NCBI GenBank assembly: GCA_047619685.1
Contig: JBLHLC010000061.1
Coordinates: 1 to 17,046 of the forward strand
From: JABDJZ01 sp047619685
GTDB lineage: Bacteria; Bacteroidota; Rhodothermia; Rhodothermales; UBA10348
Length of the DNA stretch: 17,046 nt
Reading direction: 5' to 3'
How positions within the stretch are numbered: the first letter of the stretch is position 1; every line of letters begins with the position of its first letter. Shown here piece by piece: positions 14,947 through 17,046 of the stretch. Under the pieces are notes generated by a model. That model was not told the origin of the DNA. It saw only the letters and a program-made list of their open reading frames with translations, and did no database searches. Both the position numbers and the translations under genes were made by a program.

Positions 14947-16734
14947 ATGGAACGCAAAGGTCTTCCCCGGCACGTCATTTGGCTGGCCCTCGGAGTGATC
15001 CTCCCGGGCGGCATGCTCCTGCTGTTTGGTTTCCTTCTCATCCGGCAAGAGAGCGAACTGGCCAGTCGACGGGATGCGGACGCGCTGACGCTTGAGGCCA
15101 GGGCGCTGGCGGACCGTATGGAGGGTTATCTGGAGGGGTCTGTGGTTGCGCCGTCGGGGGACCTCAAGAGGCCCAAGGACGGGGGGGCTTTGTATTTGGG
15201 ATACCTCGCGGGGGGTGCGTTTCAAGCCGCCGCGCCACCTGATGATCAGGCAATGGCGGATCCGGAATTCGGTGTATTCCTGACGAGGGCTAGTCAGCGA
15301 GAGTTCAGGGACGGCAACCCCGCAGCCGCTTTCAGGCTGTACGAGAGGCGGCTGTCGACCGAGTCTGATTCAACACGTCGGGCCTATCTCCAGATGCTTC
15401 TGGCGGCCAACGCGTTTCGGAGGGGTGATGCGGAGACGGCTACCGGGTTTGCCCAGGCCGCTCTGTCGACTCCGCGGCAAAGGACGGACGAGGACGGGCT
15501 TCCCATTGCCCTGTTCGCTGCAGAATTGATTTTCGACTATTCGGAGGCGAATGTCTGCGGCGCACTTGAAGCAGTGGCCCACGACAAGCGCTGGATGACC
15601 GTGAGCGCCTTTTCATACTGGCTGGAACTGTCGACAGACGGCCAATGTGTCGTCGACTCACTGGTGGTGGCCGAATACGAACTGGCCAGGTGGGTGCAGG
15701 CGCAGGGACCGGCGTTGGCTGTCTCGGGAGATCGCACAGTCTCCGCCTGGAGACCCGTTCCCGGCGGTTGGCTCCTCCGGTACGGAACGGGTTCCGATCC
15801 CCAGCCGATCCTGGCCCGTCGCGTCACAGAACTACCCGTTTTCGGTGCGGAGTCCGTTGGGCTTGGCACAGCCCTGGAGCCCAGCGACCGCGATCTGGGC
15901 CCTCTGTTTCCTTCCCTCGTTGCCGGATTTCCGACAGGTGCCGGCGGGCTATGGAAGAAATCTGCCCTCCTGGGTTTGGCACTCCTGCTGGTCCTTGCCA
16001 TGACCGCCTTCGGCACCTTCCTACTGTGGCGTGACGTGCAGCGCGAAACCCGCGTGAGTAGTCTGAAGAGCCAGTTCGTCTCGTCGGTCTCGCATGAGGT
16101 TCGCACCCCCCTGACCTCCATTCGTCTGTTTGCCGAGGCCATGCTCGAGTATGGGCCTGGGGGCGAGGAGGAGCAGAAGAAGAGCCTGGAGGTCATTGCC
16201 TACGAAAGCGGCAGGCTGACCCGGATGCTAAACAACGTGCTGGAGACCTCGCGGATCGAACGAGGCGCGGTTAACTACACACTCCAACCAGGGGACCTGA
16301 GCGAGGCCGTTCGCTCAGCGGCTGATGCACTTGACTTTGCTTTCAGACGGCGGGAAGTAGCCCTGACTCAAGACATTGCTTCGGTCTTGGCGTCGTTCGA
16401 TTCGGACGCCATCGAGCAGGCTGTGGTGAACCTACTGTCCAATGCTCTCAAGTACGGTGGCGGGACGACTGTGGGTTTGTCGTGCGCCGAGGCGGATGGA
16501 GAGGCCGTGATCAGCGTGACTGATTCTGGCCCCGGCATACCGCTGGAAGAGCAGGCGCACATATTCGAGCGATTTGTCCAGGGTGAGCGACGCGCCTCGG
16601 GTAGCTCGTCCGGGGTCGGACTCGGGCTGTCCCTGGTCAAGCACATTGTCGAAGGTCACGGTGGCAGGATTGAGCTCGACAGCGAGCAGGATACCGGCAG
16701 CCGCTTTACTATTCGACTCGCCCTGAGCACATGA
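14947..16734 (+). CDS. two-component sensor histidine kinase with TPR-like periplasmic domain
   Basis: The 595-residue protein starts with a short basic end and helix 1 (about 10-32), then a periplasmic region of some 300 residues and helix 2 (about 338-360). The cytoplasmic kinase core has the H-box SHEVRTPLTS with phosphorylated H383, N-box NLLSNALKYG (N499), G1 box DSGPGIP (D526), F-box HIFERF and G2 box GVGLGLSLVKHI (556-567). It is thus a complete HisKA/HATPase_c enzyme without HAMP or PAS domains. Residues about 112-178 in the periplasm (AAFRLYERRL, AANAFRRGDAETA) look like TPR-type helical pairs, which suggests sensing by protein contact. ATG 14947 is preferred because the frame upstream is foreign debris and the membrane helix then sits at the N-terminus. 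Its TGA overlaps the regulator start by 4 bp. Confidence 0.9.
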   Translation: MERKGLPRHVIWLALGVILPGGMLLLFGFLLIRQESELASRRDADALTLEARALADRMEGYLEGSVVAPSGDLKRPKDGGALYLGYLAGGAFQAAAPPDDQAMADPEFGVFLTRASQREFRDGNPAAAFRLYERRLSTESDSTRRAYLQMLLAANAFRRGDAETATGFAQAALSTPRQRTDEDGLPIALFAAELIFDYSEANVCGALEAVAHDKRWMTVSAFSYWLELSTDGQCVVDSLVVAEYELARWVQAQGPALAVSGDRTVSAWRPVPGGWLLRYGTGSDPQPILARRVTELPVFGAESVGLGTALEPSDRDLGPLFPSLVAGFPTGAGGLWKKSALLGLALLLVLAMTAFGTFLLWRDVQRETRVSSLKSQFVSSVSHEVRTPLTSIRLFAEAMLEYGPGGEEEQKKSLEVIAYESGRLTRMLNNVLETSRIERGAVNYTLQPGDLSEAVRSAADALDFAFRRREVALTQDIASVLASFDSDAIEQAVVNLLSNALKYGGGTTVGLSCAEADGEAVISVTDSGPGIPLEEQAHIFERFVQGERRASGSSSGVGLGLSLVKHIVEGHGGRIELDSEQDTGSRFTIRLALST

Positions 16735-17046
16735 GCCACACCATTCTAGTCGTCGAAGATGATCCCTCCATCCGGCAGGGGTTGGAGCTCACCCTACTCA
16801 AGGAGGGGTACGACGTCAGGACGTTCGGGAGTATCGAGGACCTCGAAGAGGCAGGGACGCTCGATGAGGCCCACCTGTTAGTCCTGGACCTGATGTTGCC
16901 GGGGCGAAGCGGGCTCGAGTACTGTAGGTCGCTGCGGGCTAACGGGAATCAGGTGGCCGTGCTCATGCTGACCGCGCTCTCCGACGAGTCAGACAAGGTG
17001 TTGGCGATTCGGGGGGCGAAATGTCAAGGAGTTGTCAGGGCGTGTT
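16731..17046 (+). CDS. response regulator, receiver domain, 3' end missing and apparently frameshifted
   Basis: The ATG overlaps the histidine kinase stop (ATGA, 16731-16734), so the two genes are translationally coupled partners. The receiver domain is clear: MSHTILVVEDDPSIRQGLEL with acidic D10 and D11, phospho-acceptor D53 in VLDLMLPG, and switch residue T81 in MLTALSDESDKVL. The sequence should continue as a GADDYVTKPF-like segment with the conserved lysine, but after IRGA (93-96) it reads KCQGVVRAC. In another frame the last bases give NVKELSGRV, a normal end of the domain, so roughly 23 bases appear to be missing near 17020. The effector domain, presumably OmpR-like and DNA-binding, lies beyond the window. 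Either the gene is damaged or the sequence end is wrong. Confidence 0.82.
   Translation, partial: MSHTILVVEDDPSIRQGLELTLLKEGYDVRTFGSIEDLEEAGTLDEAHLLVLDLMLPGRSGLEYCRSLRANGNQVAVLMLTALSDESDKVLAIRGAKCQGVVRAC

Overview
The window is about 17 kb of moderately high-GC bacterial DNA, without tRNA, rRNA, CRISPR or intact insertion sequences. Several traits point to the Rhodothermota/Balneolota/Bacteroidota or Gemmatimonadota side of the tree. These are two orphan MacB/FtsX-type permeases without ATPases, a Ser/Thr kinase joined to a TolB-like beta-propeller, a DUF6090-like membrane protein, a remnant of a choice-of-anchor B protein, and the lack of Shine-Dalgarno sites before most genes. The phylum is inferred from gene content only.

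Left part (1-2808, plus strand): the 3' part of an FtsX-type permease gene ends in a terminator-like hairpin. A vapBC toxin-antitoxin pair follows, with a perfect inverted repeat just before vapB, then a small GNAT-like acetyltransferase gene 17 bp after vapC. Middle (2832-9104, minus strand), in transcription order: a TspO-like membrane protein, a DUF6090-like membrane protein, a quinone-oxidoreductase-like dehydrogenase whose stop overlaps the start of a complete 788-residue FtsX-type permease, and an exported sugar-phosphate isomerase-like lipoprotein. From 9266 a Tat-type class V aminotransferase runs on the plus strand. It converges on a large transmembrane Ser/Thr kinase (10599-13268, minus), with a 10-bp inverted repeat between them.

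Right part (13407-17046, plus strand): a small basic protein and an AbiEii-like nucleotidyltransferase overlap and look like a second toxin-antitoxin module. Downstream is about 490 bp of gene debris: part of a choice-of-anchor B gene with an internal in-frame deletion, and possibly the C-terminal end of another gene on the minus strand. The debris is open in frame into a two-component histidine kinase with a TPR-like periplasmic domain, so an automatic annotation could call one 731-residue chimera; the kinase proper starts at 14947. Its response regulator overlaps it by 4 bp and runs off the window, apparently after a frameshifting deletion that removes the conserved receiver lysine.

The most rewarding places are the nucleotidyltransferase module with its non-AbiEi partner, the scarred junction feeding into the kinase, the damaged response regulator, and the vapB operator. 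I found no clearly new multigene system. The nucleotidyltransferase pair is the best candidate for an under-described one.
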